Under the pieces are notes generated by a model, which worked only from the letters and a program-made list of their open reading frames with translations, searched no databases and was not told the DNA's origin. A stretch of 64,000 nt of DNA from Streptococcus infantis (GTDB lineage Bacteria; Bacillota; Bacilli; Lactobacillales; Streptococcaceae), in NCBI RefSeq assembly GCF_019929575.1, contig NZ_JAHZPU010000003.1, positions 44,362 through 108,361 of the forward strand, in the 5' to 3' direction. Positions 25,883 to 35,998 of this stretch are shown in pieces; position 1 is the first letter of the stretch, and each line of letters begins with the position of its first letter. The position numbers and the translations under genes are program-made.

Positions 25883-26506
25883 ATGGCAAATGTAACATTA
25901 TTCGACCAAACTGGTAAACAAGCGGGCGAAGTTGTTCTTAACGATGCAATCTTTGGTATCGAACCAAACCAATCTGTTGTGTTTGATGTCATCATCAGCC
26001 AACGTGCTAGCCTTCGTCAAGGAACTCACGCTGTTAAAAACCGTTCAGCCGTTTCAGGTGGCGGACGCAAACCATGGCGTCAAAAAGGAACTGGACGTGC
26101 TCGTCAAGGTTCTATCCGCTCTCCACAATGGCGTGGTGGTGGAATCGTCTTCGGACCAACTCCACGTAGCTATGCGTACAAACTTCCTCAAAAAGTTCGT
26201 CGCCTTGCGCTTAAATCTGTTTACTCAGAAAAAGTTGCTGAAAACAAATTTGTAGCCGTTGATTCTCTTGAATTTACAGCTCCAAAAACTGCTGAATTTG
26301 CAAAAGTTCTTGCAGCTTTGAGCATCGATTCTAAAGTCCTTGTTATTCTTGAAGAAGGAAACGAATTCGCAGCTCTTTCAGCTCGTAACCTTCCAAACGT
26401 GAAAGTTGCGACTGCTACAACTGCAAGTGTTCTTGACATCGCAAATAGTGACAAACTTCTTGTTACTCAAGCAGCTATCTCTAAAATCGAGGAGGTTCTT
26501 GCATAA
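25883..26506 (+). CDS. rplD: 50S ribosomal protein L4
   Basis: The protein has 207 residues. The exit-tunnel loop is recognisable as [19 protein letters not shown] (about 53-71), the site where macrolide-resistance changes occur in streptococci; it looks wild type. The stop overlaps the rplW start by one base (TAATG). L4 is the usual autoregulator of S10 operons in some bacteria. Confidence 0.98.
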
Positions 26507-26802
26507 TGAATTTGTATGATGTTATCAAAAAACCTGTTATTACTGAAAGCTCAATGGCTCAACTTGAAGCAGGCAAATATGTATTTGAAGTTGACACTCG
26601 TGCGCACAAACTTTTGATCAAGCAAGCTGTTGAAGCTGCTTTCGAAGGTGTTAAAGTTGCAAATGTTAACACAATCAACGTAAAACCTAAAGCTAAACGT
26701 GTTGGACGTTACACTGGTTTTACTAACAAAACTAAAAAAGCTATCATCACTCTTACAGCTGATTCAAAAGCAATCGAGTTGTTTGCTGCTGAAGCTGAAT
26801 AA
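26506..26802 (+). CDS. rplW: 50S ribosomal protein L23
   Basis: The protein has 98 residues ([17 protein letters not shown] start). It sits at the tunnel exit and docks trigger factor and SRP. It overlaps rplD by one base and is preceded by GAGG within rplD, showing tight coupling. Confidence 0.97.
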
Positions 26803-26819
26803 TCTAAGGAGGAAATATC

Positions 26820-27653
26820 GTGGGAATTCGTGTTTATAAACCAACAACAAACGGTCGCCGTAATATGACTTCTTTGGATTTCGCTGAAATCACAACAAGC
26901 ACACCAGAAAAATCATTGCTTGTTGCTTTGAAGAACAAGGCTGGTCGTAACAACAACGGTCGTATCACAGTTCGTCACCAAGGTGGTGGACACAAACGTT
27001 TCTACCGTTTGGTTGACTTTAAACGTAACAAAGATAACGTTGAAGCAGTTGTTAAAACTATCGAGTACGATCCAAACCGTTCTGCAAACATCGCTCTTGT
27101 ACACTACACTGACGGTGTGAAAGCATACATCATCGCTCCAAAAGGTCTTGAAGTTGGACAACGTATCGTTTCAGGTCCTGAAGCAGATATCAAAGTAGGT
27201 AACGCTCTTCCACTTGCTAACATCCCAGTTGGTACTTTGGTCCACAACATTGAGTTGAAACCAGGTCGTGGTGGTGAATTGGTTCGTGCTGCTGGAGCTT
27301 CTGCTCAAGTATTGGGACAAGAAGGTAAATACGTTCTTGTTCGTCTTCAATCAGGCGAAGTTCGTATGATTCTTGGAACTTGTCGTGCTACAGTTGGTGT
27401 TGTCGGAAACGAACAACATGGACTTGTAAACCTTGGTAAAGCAGGACGTAGCCGTTGGAAAGGTATCCGCCCAACAGTTCGTGGTTCTGTAATGAACCCT
27501 AACGATCACCCACACGGTGGTGGTGAAGGTAAAGCACCAGTTGGTCGTAAAGCACCATCAACTCCATGGGGCAAACCTGCTCTTGGTCTTAAAACTCGTA
27601 ACAAGAAAGCGAAATCTGACAAACTTATCGTTCGTCGTCGCAACGAGAAATAA
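26820..27653 (+). CDS. rplB: 50S ribosomal protein L2
   Basis: The protein has 277 residues and starts with GTG after AAGGAGG. It has the signature [19 protein letters not shown] near residue 220, containing the conserved His near the peptidyl-transferase centre, and a basic C-terminus. Followed by a 102-base foldable spacer before rpsS. Confidence 0.98.
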   Translation: MGIRVYKPTTNGRRNMTSLDFAEITTSTPEKSLLVALKNKAGRNNNGRITVRHQGGGHKRFYRLVDFKRNKDNVEAVVKTIEYDPNRSANIALVHYTDGVKAYIIAPKGLEVGQRIVSGPEADIKVGNALPLANIPVGTLVHNIELKPGRGGELVRAAGASAQVLGQEGKYVLVRLQSGEVRMILGTCRATVGVVGNEQHGLVNLGKAGRSRWKGIRPTVRGSVMNPNDHPHGGGEGKAPVGRKAPSTPWGKPALGLKTRNKKAKSDKLIVRRRNEK

Positions 27654-27698
27654 TTTAAAACTAGTAGCATAAGCGCTAGATGATCCGCCAGCTCGGTA

Positions 27699-27715
27699 GC
27701 GCTCTTAGGGAGCGC
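27699..27715 (+). promoter_or_regulatory. Hairpin in the rplB-rpsS spacer
   Basis: GCGCTC (27699-27704) pairs with GAGCGC (27710-27715), and flanking CGGT/GCCG can extend it. No T run follows, so it is not a strong terminator. It lies about 40 bases before the rpsS start. Confidence 0.5.
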
Positions 27716-27755
27716 AAGCCGCTGTGGTACAACATTTAAAGGAGAAAAAATAAAA

Positions 27756-28037
27756 ATGGGACGCAGTCTTAAAAAAGGACCTTTCGTCGATGAGCATTTG
27801 ATGAAAAAAGTTGAAGCTCAAGCTAATGACGAAAAGAAAAAAGTTATCAAAACTTGGTCACGTCGTTCAACGATCTTCCCAAGTTTCATTGGTTACACTA
27901 TCGCAGTTTATGATGGACGTAAACACGTACCTGTTTACATCCAAGAAGACATGGTAGGTCACAAACTTGGTGAATTCGCACCAACTCGTACTTACAAAGG
28001 TCACGCCGCAGACGACAAGAAGACACGTAGAAAATAA
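27756..28037 (+). CDS. rpsS: 30S ribosomal protein S19
   Basis: The protein has 93 residues with the typical start [18 protein letters not shown] and end [10 protein letters not shown]. It binds the head of 16S rRNA next to S13. Ribosome binding site AAGGAG. rplV follows 11 bases later. Confidence 0.98.
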
Positions 28038-28048
28038 GGAGAACATAA

Positions 28049-28393
28049 ATGGCAGAAATTACTTCAGCTAAAGCAATGGCTCGCACAGTACGTGTTTCAC
28101 CTCGTAAATCACGTCTTGTTCTTGACAACATCCGTGGTAAAAGCGTAGCCGATGCAATCGCAATTTTGACATTCACTCCAAACAAAGCTGCTGAAATCAT
28201 CTTGAAAGTTTTGAACTCAGCTGTAGCTAACGCTGAAAACAACTTTGGTTTGGATAAAGCTAACTTGGTAGTATCTGAAGCATTCGCAAACGAAGGACCA
28301 ACTATGAAACGTTTCCGTCCACGTGCGAAGGGTTCAGCTTCACCAATCAACAAACGTACAGCTCACATCACTGTAGCTGTTGCAGAAAAATAA
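28049..28393 (+). CDS. rplV: 50S ribosomal protein L22
   Basis: The protein has 114 residues. The tunnel hairpin [19 protein letters not shown] is intact, without the duplications known from macrolide-resistant strains. It overlaps nothing; rpsC starts 12 bases downstream. Confidence 0.98.
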   Translation: MAEITSAKAMARTVRVSPRKSRLVLDNIRGKSVADAIAILTFTPNKAAEIILKVLNSAVANAENNFGLDKANLVVSEAFANEGPTMKRFRPRAKGSASPINKRTAHITVAVAEK

Positions 28394-28405
28394 GGAGGTA
28401 AAATC

Positions 28406-29059
28406 GTGGGTCAAAAAGTACATCCAATTGGTATGCGTGTCGGCATCATCCGTGATTGGGATGCCAAATGGTATGCTGAAAAAGAATACGCGGATTACCT
28501 TCATGAAGATCTTGCAATCCGTAAATTCGTTCAAAAAGAACTAGCTGACGCAGCAGTTTCAACTATCGAAATCGAGCGCGCAGTAAACAAAGTTAACGTT
28601 TCACTTCACACTGCTAAACCAGGTATGGTTATCGGTAAAGGTGGTGCTAACGTTGATGCACTCCGTGCTAAACTTAATAAATTGACTGGAAAACAAGTAC
28701 ACATCAACATCATCGAAATCAAACAACCTGATTTGGATGCTCACCTTGTAGGTGAAGGAATTGCTCGACAATTGGAGCAACGTGTTGCTTTCCGTCGTGC
28801 ACAAAAACAAGCAATCCAACGTGCTATGCGTGCTGGAGCTAAAGGAATCAAAACTCAAGTATCAGGTCGTTTGAACGGTGCAGATATCGCCCGTGCTGAA
28901 GGATACTCTGAAGGAACTGTTCCACTTCACACACTTCGTGCAGATATCGATTACGCTTGGGAAGAAGCAGACACTACATACGGTAAACTTGGTGTTAAAG
29001 TATGGATCTACCGTGGTGAAGTTCTTCCAGCTCGTAAAAACACTAAAGGAGGTAAATAA
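28406..29059 (+). CDS. rpsC: 30S ribosomal protein S3
   Basis: The protein has 217 residues and a GTG start after AAGGAGG. It has the KH domain with [17 protein letters not shown] (about 71-87) and the C-terminal domain ending [11 protein letters not shown]. It lines the mRNA entry channel. rplP begins three bases after its stop. Confidence 0.98.
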
Positions 29060-29062
29060 CCA

Positions 29063-29476
29063 ATGTTAGTACCTAAACGTGTTAAACACCGTCGTGAATT
29101 CCGTGGAAAAATGCGCGGTGAAGCTAAAGGTGGTAAAGAAGTAGCATTCGGTGAATACGGTCTTCAAGCTACAACTAGCCACTGGATCACTAACCGCCAA
29201 ATCGAAGCTGCTCGTATCGCCATGACTCGTTACATGAAACGTGGTGGTAAAGTTTGGATTAAAATTTTCCCACACAAATCATACACAGCAAAAGCTATCG
29301 GGGTTCGTATGGGATCTGGTAAAGGGGCACCTGAAGGTTGGGTAGCACCAGTTAAACGTGGTAAAGTAATGTTTGAAGTTGCTGGTGTATCTGAAGAGAT
29401 CGCTCGCGAAGCGCTTCGTCTTGCAAGCCACAAATTGCCAGTTAAATGTAAATTCGTAAAACGTGAAGCAGAATAA
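29063..29476 (+). CDS. rplP: 50S ribosomal protein L16
   Basis: The protein has 137 residues and begins [37 protein letters not shown] is the conserved central stretch. It contacts the A-site tRNA elbow and is the target region for evernimicin resistance. Its AAAGGAGG ribosome binding site lies in the end of rpsC. Confidence 0.98.
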   Translation: MLVPKRVKHRREFRGKMRGEAKGGKEVAFGEYGLQATTSHWITNRQIEAARIAMTRYMKRGGKVWIKIFPHKSYTAKAIGVRMGSGKGAPEGWVAPVKRGKVMFEVAGVSEEIAREALRLASHKLPVKCKFVKREAE

Positions 29477-29485
29477 GGAGAAGGC

Positions 29486-29692
29486 ATGAAACTTAATGAA
29501 GTAAAAGAATTTGTTAAAGAACTTCGTGGTCTTTCTCAAGAAGAACTCGCGAAGCGCGAAAACGAATTGAAAAAAGAATTGTTTGAACTTCGTTTCCAAG
29601 CTGCTACTGGTCAATTAGAACAAACAGCTCGCTTGAAAGAAGTTAAAAAACAAATCGCTCGTATCAAAACAGTTCAATCTGAAGCGAAATAA
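29486..29692 (+). CDS. rpmC: 50S ribosomal protein L29
   Basis: The protein has 68 residues, two helices ([20 protein letters not shown] start), full length for streptococci. It sits at the tunnel exit beside L23. AAGGAG precedes it and rpsQ follows 24 bases later. Confidence 0.97.
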
Positions 29693-29716
29693 TAGACTAG
29701 GGAAGGAGAAATTTCA

Positions 29717-29977
29717 ATGGAACGCAATAATCGTAAAGTTCTTGTTGGACGTGTTGTATCTGACAAAATGGACAAGACAATCACAGTTGTAGTTGAAACA
29801 AAACGTAACCACCCAGTCTATGGTAAACGTATTAACTACTCTAAAAAATATAAAGCACATGATGAAAACAATGTTGCCAAAGAAGGCGATATCGTACGTA
29901 TCATGGAAACTCGTCCGCTTTCAGCTACAAAACGTTTCCGTCTTGTAGAAGTCGTTGAAGAAGCGGTTATCATCTAA
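29717..29977 (+). CDS. rpsQ: 30S ribosomal protein S17
   Basis: This 86-residue OB-fold protein ([20 protein letters not shown] start) is an early-binding small-subunit assembly protein. Ribosome binding site AAGGAG. The tail EVVEEAVII is typical of streptococci. Confidence 0.97.
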
Positions 29978-30002
29978 TCAAACCTGAAAGGAGAAAACTG
30001 AA

Positions 30003-30371
30003 ATGATTCAAACAGAAACTCGTTTGAAAGTCGCAGACAACAGCGGTGCACGCGAAATCTTGACTATCAAAGTTCTTGGTGGTTCTAAACGTAAATTTGC
30101 GAACATCGGTGATGTTATTGTGGCATCTGTAAAACAAGCTACTCCTGGTGGTGCGGTTAAAAAAGGTGACGTTGTTAAAGCAGTTATCGTTCGTACTAAA
30201 TCAGGTGCTCGTCGTGCTGATGGTTCATACATCAAGTTTGACGAAAACGCAGCAGTTATCATCCGTGAAGATAAAACTCCTCGCGGAACACGTATCTTTG
30301 GCCCAGTTGCACGTGAATTGCGTGAAGGTGGCTTCATGAAGATCGTGTCACTTGCTCCAGAAGTACTTTAA
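30003..30371 (+). CDS. rplN: 50S ribosomal protein L14
   Basis: The protein has 122 residues with [20 protein letters not shown] at the N-terminus and [14 protein letters not shown] near the end. It forms part of an inter-subunit bridge. A small foldable spacer separates it from rplX. Confidence 0.98.
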   Translation: MIQTETRLKVADNSGAREILTIKVLGGSKRKFANIGDVIVASVKQATPGGAVKKGDVVKAVIVRTKSGARRADGSYIKFDENAAVIIREDKTPRGTRIFGPVARELREGGFMKIVSLAPEVL

Positions 30372-30392
30372 TTAATAAAAACAAACACAGTC

Positions 30393-30421
30393 CCCTGGCC
30401 TAGCCAGGGTGCCCATTGGGC
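30393..30421 (+). promoter_or_regulatory. Two hairpins in the rplN-rplX spacer
   Basis: CCCTGG/CCAGGG (30393-30398, 30404-30409) and GCCCATTGGGC (30411-30421) stack within 30 bases. GC-rich stems without a T run in an otherwise AT-rich spacer suggest an mRNA structural element rather than a terminator. Confidence 0.5.
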
Positions 30422-30443
30422 GTAAGAATAAAAGGAGAAAAAA

Positions 30444-30749
30444 ATGTTTGTAAAAAAAGGCGACAAAGTTCGCGTAATCGCTGGTAAAGATAAGGGAACA
30501 GAAGCTGTTGTCCTTACTGCCCTTCCAAAAGTAAATAAAGTTATCGTTGAAGGTGTTAACATCGTTAAGAAACACCAACGTCCAACTAACGAGCTTCCTC
30601 AAGGTGGTATCATCGAGAAAGAAGCAGCTATCCACGTATCAAACGTTCAAGTTTTGGACAAAAATGGTGTAGCTGGTCGTGTTGGTTACAAATTTGTAGA
30701 CGGTAAAAAAGTTCGCTACAACAAAAAATCAGGCGAAGTGCTTGATTAA
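30444..30749 (+). CDS. rplX: 50S ribosomal protein L24
   Basis: The protein has 101 residues with an N-terminal KOW motif [18 protein letters not shown]. It is one of two initiators of large-subunit assembly. AAAAGGAG precedes it and rplE follows after 23 bases. Confidence 0.98.
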
Positions 30750-30772
30750 TCACGAAGGAAAGGAGAAGTATA

Positions 30773-31315
30773 ATGGCAAATCGTTTAAAAGAAAAATATC
30801 TTAATGAAGTAGTTCCTGCTTTGACAGAACAATTCAACTACTCATCAGTGATGGCTGTGCCTAAAGTAGATAAGATCGTTTTGAACATGGGTGTTGGTGA
30901 AGCTGTATCAAACGCTAAAAGCCTTGAAAAAGCTGCTGAAGAATTGGCGCTTATCTCAGGTCAAAAACCACTTATCACTAAAGCTAAAAAATCAATCGCC
31001 GGCTTCCGTCTTCGTGAAGGTGTTGCGATCGGTGCAAAAGTTACCCTTCGTGGTGAACGTATGTACGAATTTTTGGACAAATTGGTTTCAGTTTCACTTC
31101 CACGTGTACGTGACTTCCACGGAGTTCCAACAAAATCATTTGATGGACGCGGAAACTACACACTTGGTGTGAAAGAACAATTGATTTTCCCAGAAATCAA
31201 CTTTGATGACGTTGACAAAACTCGTGGTCTTGACATCGTTATCGTAACTACTGCTAACACTGACGAAGAGTCACGTGCATTGCTTACAGGCCTTGGAATG
31301 CCTTTTGCAAAATAA
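30773..31315 (+). CDS. rplE: 50S ribosomal protein L5
   Basis: The protein has 180 residues and binds 5S r[22 protein letters not shown] near residue 28 and the end GLGMPFAK are typical. It is encoded directly before the zinc-binding S14, the order found throughout low-GC Gram-positives. Confidence 0.98.
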   Translation: MANRLKEKYLNEVVPALTEQFNYSSVMAVPKVDKIVLNMGVGEAVSNAKSLEKAAEELALISGQKPLITKAKKSIAGFRLREGVAIGAKVTLRGERMYEFLDKLVSVSLPRVRDFHGVPTKSFDGRGNYTLGVKEQLIFPEINFDDVDKTRGLDIVIVTTANTDEESRALLTGLGMPFAK

Positions 31316-31332
31316 TATAGGAGGTAAATCTA

Positions 31333-31518
31333 ATGGCTAAAAAATCAATGATTGCTAAGAACAAACGTCCAGCGAAGTTCTCTACTCAAGCTTATACTCG
31401 TTGTGAAAAATGTGGTCGTCCACATTCAGTTTACCGCAAGTTTAAACTTTGCCGTGTTTGCTTCCGTGAATTGGCATATAAAGGTCAAATCCCTGGTGTA
31501 ACAAAAGCATCTTGGTAA
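31333..31518 (+). CDS. rpsN: 30S ribosomal protein S14, zinc-binding type Z
   Basis: This 61-residue short form has the zinc ribbon Cys24, Cys27, Cys40 and Cys43 (CEKC and CRVC), the C+ type. Many Firmicutes carry a second, zinc-free rpsN elsewhere; none is in this window. AGGAGG precedes it. A 213-base spacer with strong predicted structure follows. Confidence 0.98.
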
Positions 31519-31539
31519 TATCATGATACAAAGAGCGTA

Positions 31540-31615
31540 ACAACCCCAGCAAAAATAGGAGATTTGGTGCAGGAGCGATGCTCCAAGACAAATCTATCTT
31601 TTTTGCCCAGGTTGT
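31540..31615 (+). promoter_or_regulatory. Long folded element in the rpsN-rpsH spacer
   Basis: Nested complementary arms: ACAACC/GGTTGT (31540-31545, 31610-31615), GCAAAAA/TTTTTTGC (31549-31555, 31599-31605), AGATTTG/CAAATCT (31560-31566, 31589-31595), and the apical GGAGC-GAT-GCTCC (31572-31584). Together they make one long interrupted hairpin of about 76 bases. The rest of the spacer to 31731 has no gene. It lies just upstream of rpsH, whose product S8 autoregulates the spc operon in E. coli, so a regulatory site is plausible. Confidence 0.55.
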
Positions 31616-31731
31616 AGCTCGTGTTCAAATGAGAGTTATCTTGTTTGAATGTGTCAATACTATCTGAGCCCAGCTCAATCATTAACTAGCAAGTGCAACT
31701 TGCAAACTACTAGTAAGAGGAGAAAAATAAA

Positions 31732-32130
31732 ATGGTTATGACTGACCCAATCGCAGACTTCCTAACTCGTATTCGTAACGCTAACCAAGCAAAACACGAA
31801 GTACTTGAAGTACCTGCATCAAACATCAAAAAAGGGATTGCAGAAATCCTTAAACGCGAAGGTTTTGTTAAGAACGTAGAAATCATCGAAGATGACAAAC
31901 AAGGCATCATCCGTGTATTCCTTAAATACGGACCAAACGGTGAAAAAGTTATCACAAACTTGAAACGTGTTTCTAAACCAGGACTTCGTGTCTACAAAAA
32001 ACGTGAAGACCTTCCAAAAGTACTTAACGGTCTTGGAATTGCTATCCTTTCAACTTCTGAAGGTTTGCTTACTGATAAAGAAGCACGCCAAAAGAACGTT
32101 GGTGGTGAGGTTATCGCTTACGTTTGGTAA
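31732..32130 (+). CDS. rpsH: 30S ribosomal protein S8
   Basis: The protein has 132 residues and starts [20 protein letters not shown]; the C-terminal [20 protein letters not shown] is the rRNA-binding signature. Ribosome binding site AGAGGAG. Its stop codon already forms part of the 9-bp stem that starts the folded spacer to rplF. Confidence 0.98.
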   Translation: MVMTDPIADFLTRIRNANQAKHEVLEVPASNIKKGIAEILKREGFVKNVEIIEDDKQGIIRVFLKYGPNGEKVITNLKRVSKPGLRVYKKREDLPKVLNGLGIAILSTSEGLLTDKEARQKNVGGEVIAYVW

Positions 32131-32291
32131 TATTTAGCTCCCAATTTCTTTGTGACTCGTCGTTATCGTCTCTTGCCTAACCCAAAGTTATGCCTGCGAG
32201 ACGATGCCTAGATTCACTTTGAAATTAAAACCTAAATATTCCTTTAAATCGAGAAATCGATTTAACCCCGTGAAAACTGGCCAACATGGCC
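32129..32291 (+). promoter_or_regulatory. Multi-stem folded spacer between rpsH and rplF
   Basis: AATATTTAG/CTAAATATT (32129-32137, 32232-32240) closes a domain. It contains AATTTC/GAAATT (32143-32148, 32221-32226) and ATCGTCTC/GAGACGAT (32165-32172, 32198-32205). Two further hairpins follow: TTTAAATCG/CGATTTAA (32243-32265) and GGCCA-ACA-TGGCC (32279-32291), the last only 15 bases before the rplF ribosome binding site. The outermost stem begins at the rpsH stop codon. Confidence 0.55.
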
Positions 32292-32317
32292 TGACAATTT
32301 AACAGGAGAATAAAAAC

Positions 32318-32854
32318 ATGTCACGTATTGGTAATAAAGTTATCGTGTTGCCTGCTGGTGTTGAAATCACTAACAATGACAACGTTGTAACTGTAAAAGG
32401 ACCTAAAGGAGAACTTACTCGTGAGTTCTCAAAAGATATTGAAATTCGTGTGGAAGGTACTGAAGTAACTCTTCACCGTCCAAACGATTCAAAAGAAATG
32501 AAAACTATCCACGGAACTACTCGTGCTCTTTTGAACAACATGGTTATTGGTGTATCAGAAGGATTCAAGAAACAACTTGAAATGCGTGGGGTTGGTTACC
32601 GTGCACAACTTCAAGGATCAAAACTTGTTTTGGCTGTTGGGAAATCACATCCAGACGAAGTTGAAGCTCCAGAAGGAATTACTTTTGAACTTCCAAACCC
32701 AACAACAATCGTTGTTAGCGGAATTTCAAAAGAAGTAGTTGGTCAAACAGCTGCTTACGTACGTAGCCTTCGTTCACCAGAACCATACAAAGGTAAAGGT
32801 ATCCGTTACGTTGGCGAATATGTTCGTCTTAAAGAAGGTAAAACAGGTAAATAA
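32318..32854 (+). CDS. rplF: 50S ribosomal protein L6
   Basis: The protein has 178 residues with two similar domains and begins [37 protein letters not shown] near the C-terminus is the conserved rRNA contact. AACAGGAG precedes it. Confidence 0.98.
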   Translation: MSRIGNKVIVLPAGVEITNNDNVVTVKGPKGELTREFSKDIEIRVEGTEVTLHRPNDSKEMKTIHGTTRALLNNMVIGVSEGFKKQLEMRGVGYRAQLQGSKLVLAVGKSHPDEVEAPEGITFELPNPTTIVVSGISKEVVGQTAAYVRSLRSPEPYKGKGIRYVGEYVRLKEGKTGK

Positions 32855-32937
32855 TATTGAGTGGTTGATTTTCAACCACCAATACTATTTCCAACTTTGT
32901 GCATAGCACACGATTTAAAACTAAAGAGGTGAAAACT

Positions 32938-33294
32938 GTGATTTCTAAACCAGATAAAAACAAACTCCGCCAAAAACGCCACCGTCGCGTTCGCGGAAAA
33001 CTCTCTGGAACTGCTGATCGCCCACGTTTGAACGTATTCCGTTCTAATACAGGCATCTACGCTCAAGTTATTGATGACGTAGCGGGTGTAACGCTCGCAA
33101 GTGCTTCAACTCTTGACAAAGAAGTTTCAAAAGGAACAAAAACTGAACAAGCCGTTGCTGTCGGTAAACTCGTTGCAGAACGTGCAAACGCTAAAGGTAT
33201 TTCAGAAGTGGTGTTCGACCGCGGTGGATATCTATATCACGGACGTGTGAAAGCTTTGGCTGATGCAGCTCGTGAAAACGGATTGAAATTCTAA
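32938..33294 (+). CDS. rplR: 50S ribosomal protein L18
   Basis: The protein has 118 residues and binds 5S rRNA. I choose the GTG at 32938 ([19 protein letters not shown]) after AGAGGTG. An ATG 13 codons earlier would add residues absent from relatives. The end is AARENGLKF. Confidence 0.97.
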
Positions 33295-33311
33295 TAGGAG
33301 GACACTAGAAA

Positions 33312-33806
33312 ATGGCATTTAAAGACAATGCAGTTGAATTAGAAGAACGCGTAGTTGCTGTTAACCGTGTTACTAAAGTTGTTAAAGGTGGACGTCGTCT
33401 TCGTTTTGCAGCTCTTGTAGTCGTTGGTGACCACAATGGTCGCGTAGGATTTGGTACTGGTAAAGCTCAAGAAGTTCCAGAAGCAATCCGCAAAGCAGTA
33501 GAAGATGCTAAGAAAAACTTGATCGAAGTTCCTATGGTTGGAACAACAATCCCACACGAAGTTATTTCAGAATTCGGTGGAGCTAAAGTATTGTTGAAAC
33601 CTGCTGTAGAAGGTTCTGGAGTTGCCGCTGGTGGCGCTGTTCGTGCCGTTATCGAGTTGGCAGGTGTGGCTGATGTTACATCTAAATCTCTTGGCTCAAA
33701 TACTCCAATCAACATTGTTCGCGCAACTGTTGAAGGTTTGAAACAATTGAAACGCGCTGAAGAAGTTGCTGCCCTTCGTGGTATCTCAGTTTCTGATTTG
33801 GCATAA
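33312..33806 (+). CDS. rpsE: 30S ribosomal protein S5
   Basis: The protein has 164 residues with a double-stranded-RNA-binding-like N-terminal domain ([20 protein letters not shown]) and the fidelity region [18 protein letters not shown]. It is the site of spectinomycin-resistance changes; the loop around residues 20-30 looks wild type. Followed 13 bases later by rpmD. Confidence 0.98.
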   Translation: MAFKDNAVELEERVVAVNRVTKVVKGGRRLRFAALVVVGDHNGRVGFGTGKAQEVPEAIRKAVEDAKKNLIEVPMVGTTIPHEVISEFGGAKVLLKPAVEGSGVAAGGAVRAVIELAGVADVTSKSLGSNTPINIVRATVEGLKQLKRAEEVAALRGISVSDLA

Positions 33807-33819
33807 GAAAGGGGATAAA

Positions 33820-34002
33820 ATGGCTCAAATTAAAATTACTTTGACTAAGTCTCCAATCGGACGCATTCCATCACAACGTAAAACTGTTGTAGCACTTGGA
33901 CTTGGCAAATTGAACAGCTCTGTTATTAAAGAAGATAACGCTGCAATCCGTGGTATGATCACTGCAGTATCTCACTTGGTAACAGTTGAAGAAGTAAACT
34001 AA
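33820..34002 (+). CDS. rpmD: 50S ribosomal protein L30
   Basis: The protein has 60 residues, beginning [15 protein letters not shown]. The ATG at 33820 has AAAGGGG upstream; the frame is open further upstream only because it crosses rpsE. Full length for bacterial L30. Confidence 0.97.
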   Translation: MAQIKITLTKSPIGRIPSQRKTVVALGLGKLNSSVIKEDNAAIRGMITAVSHLVTVEEVN

Positions 34003-34007
34003 TTAAA

Positions 34008-34041
34008 TTTTAGGGGATGTGCAGTATACCATCCCCTAAAA
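34008..34041 (+). promoter_or_regulatory. Perfect 12-bp hairpin in the rpmD-rplO spacer
   Basis: TTTTAGGGGATG (34008-34019) pairs perfectly with CATCCCCTAAAA (34030-34041). Only four T positions are in the 5' arm and no T run follows, so on this strand it is not a classical terminator. A second stem GATAGGAGAGA/TCTCTCTTATC follows at about 34082-34111. The spacer of 145 bases contains no gene. Confidence 0.55.
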
Positions 34042-34147
34042 CTAGATATAGTCATCTAAGATGACAATGTATAGGCGAGTTGATAGGAGAGACAACCTTT
34101 TCTCTCTTATCGGCGCTAGCATTTTACAAAAGAGGAGAAAATATAAA

Positions 34148-34588
34148 ATGAAACTTCATGAATTGAAACCTGCAGAAGGTTCTCGTAAAACTCGTAACCG
34201 TGTTGGTCGTGGTACTTCATCAGGTAACGGTAAGACATCTGGTCGTGGTCAAAAAGGTCAAAAAGCTCGTAGCGGTGGCGGAGTTCGCCTTGGTTTTGAA
34301 GGTGGACAAACTCCATTGTTCCGTCGTCTTCCAAAACGTGGATTCACTAACATCAACGCTAAAGAATACGCAATTGTTAACCTTGACCAATTGAACGTCT
34401 TTGAAGATGGTGCAGAAGTAACTCCAGTTGTTCTTATCGAAGCAGGAATTGTTAAAGCTGAAAAATCAGGTATCAAGATTCTTGGTAACGGTGAGTTGAC
34501 TAAGAAATTATCTGTAAAAGCAGCTAAATTCTCTAAATCAGCTGAAGAAGCTATCACTGCTAAAGGTGGTTCAGTAGAAGTCATCTAA
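34148..34588 (+). CDS. rplO: 50S ribosomal protein L15
   Basis: The protein has 146 residues, starting [20 protein letters not shown] with the Gly/Arg-rich N-terminal extension that threads into 23S rRNA. The ATG at 34148 has AGAGGAG; a more upstream ATG lies in the folded spacer. secY follows after 12 bases. Confidence 0.97.
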   Translation: MKLHELKPAEGSRKTRNRVGRGTSSGNGKTSGRGQKGQKARSGGGVRLGFEGGQTPLFRRLPKRGFTNINAKEYAIVNLDQLNVFEDGAEVTPVVLIEAGIVKAEKSGIKILGNGELTKKLSVKAAKFSKSAEEAITAKGGSVEVI

Positions 34589-34600
34589 GAGAGGTGACCT

Positions 34601-35911
34601 ATGTTTTTTAAATTATTGAGAGAGGCCTTCAAAGTCAAGCAAGTTCGATCAAAAATTCTTTTTACAATTTTTATCGTTTTTGTCTTCCGTATCGGGACTA
34701 GTATTACTGTTCCATGGGTGAATGCCAATAGCTTGAATGCTTTGAGTGGTTTATCTTTTCTAAATATGTTAAGTTTGGTGTCTGGTAATGCCATGAAAAA
34801 CTTCTCAGTTTTTGCACTTGGTGTTAGTCCATACATTACCGCTTCTATCGTTGTCCAACTCTTACAAATGGATCTATTACCGAAGTTTGTGGAGTGGGGC
34901 AAACAAGGGGAAGTTGGTCGTAGAAAGTTGAATCAAGCAACTCGTTATATTGCCCTTGTTCTTGCATTCGTGCAATCTATAGGGATTACCGCTGGTTTTA
35001 ATGCTTTATCTGGAGCTAAACTCTTGACTGTTCCTCTAACACCACAAGTTTTCCTTGTGATTGGAGGGATCCTAACAGCAGGTAGTATGATTGTTACTTG
35101 GTTGGGTGAACAGATTACTGATAAGGGATATGGGAATGGTGTTTCTATGATCATCTTCGCAGGTATTGTTGCTTCAATTCCTGATATGATCAAGGGCATC
35201 TATGTAGACTATTTTGTCAACGTACCAAGTGACCGCTTGAACTCATCTCTCATTTTTGTAGGAATTTTAATCATAGCCGTTTTGTTGATTATCTATTTCA
35301 CAACATATGTTCAACAAGCTGAATATAAGATACCAATTCAGTATACCAAGGTAGCACAAGGAGCACCGTCGAGTTCCTATCTTCCATTGAAGATTAACCC
35401 TGCTGGAGTTATTCCAGTTATCTTTGCTAGCTCGATTACAGCAGCACCAGCAGCAATTTTACAATTTGTAAGTGCATCTGGTCTTGATTGGGCTTGGGTA
35501 CGTAGTGCTCAGGAGTTACTATCTACAACAGCCCCAACAGGTATCGCTTTGTACGCTCTGTTGATTATACTCTTTACATTCTTCTATACATTTGTACAGA
35601 TTAATCCAGAGAAAGCCGCAGAGAATTTACAAAAGAGCGGTGCTTACATTCATGGTGTCCGTCCTGGTAAAGGGACTGAAGAATATATGTCAAAACTTCT
35701 TCGTCGTCTTGCTACAGTCGGATCGCTCTTCCTTGGTGTGATTTCTATTTTACCAATTGTAGCTAAGGATGTTTTTGGTCTTTCAGAAGCTGTTGCTTTT
35801 GGGGGAACCAGTCTCTTAATCATTATCTCAACAGGTATTGAAGGAATTAAACAGTTGGAAGGATATTTATTGAAACGAAAATATGTAGGTTTCATGAATA
35901 CAACAGAATAA
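34601..35911 (+). CDS. secY: Protein translocase subunit SecY
   Basis: The protein has 436 residues and ten membrane helices. It has an N-terminal amphipathic helix, the plug region after helix 1 (NSLNALSGLSFLNMLSLVSG), and the conserved cytoplasmic loops GNGVSMIIFAGI and NPEKAAENLQKSGAYIHGVRPGKGT. It forms the SecYEG channel through which SecA-driven precursors pass; secE is not in this window. AGAGAGGTG ribosome binding site after rplO. Confidence 0.98.
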   Translation: MFFKLLREAFKVKQVRSKILFTIFIVFVFRIGTSITVPWVNANSLNALSGLSFLNMLSLVSGNAMKNFSVFALGVSPYITASIVVQLLQMDLLPKFVEWGKQGEVGRRKLNQATRYIALVLAFVQSIGITAGFNALSGAKLLTVPLTPQVFLVIGGILTAGSMIVTWLGEQITDKGYGNGVSMIIFAGIVASIPDMIKGIYVDYFVNVPSDRLNSSLIFVGILIIAVLLIIYFTTYVQQAEYKIPIQYTKVAQGAPSSSYLPLKINPAGVIPVIFASSITAAPAAILQFVSASGLDWAWVRSAQELLSTTAPTGIALYALLIILFTFFYTFVQINPEKAAENLQKSGAYIHGVRPGKGTEEYMSKLLRRLATVGSLFLGVISILPIVAKDVFGLSEAVAFGGTSLLIIISTGIEGIKQLEGYLLKRKYVGFMNTTE

Positions 35912-35998
35912 TTGTAATAGAAAAGAAAATTCACTATTGCTCAGAGAGTGGAGTTTAAAAATCAAAGACCTGGTCAGATTTTTATCTCCTCTCTTCTA

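Noticed and set aside
27898..28353. 151-codon antisense frame across rpsS-rplV
   Set aside because: Shadow of highly biased ribosomal genes; it spans two real genes and has no start signals.
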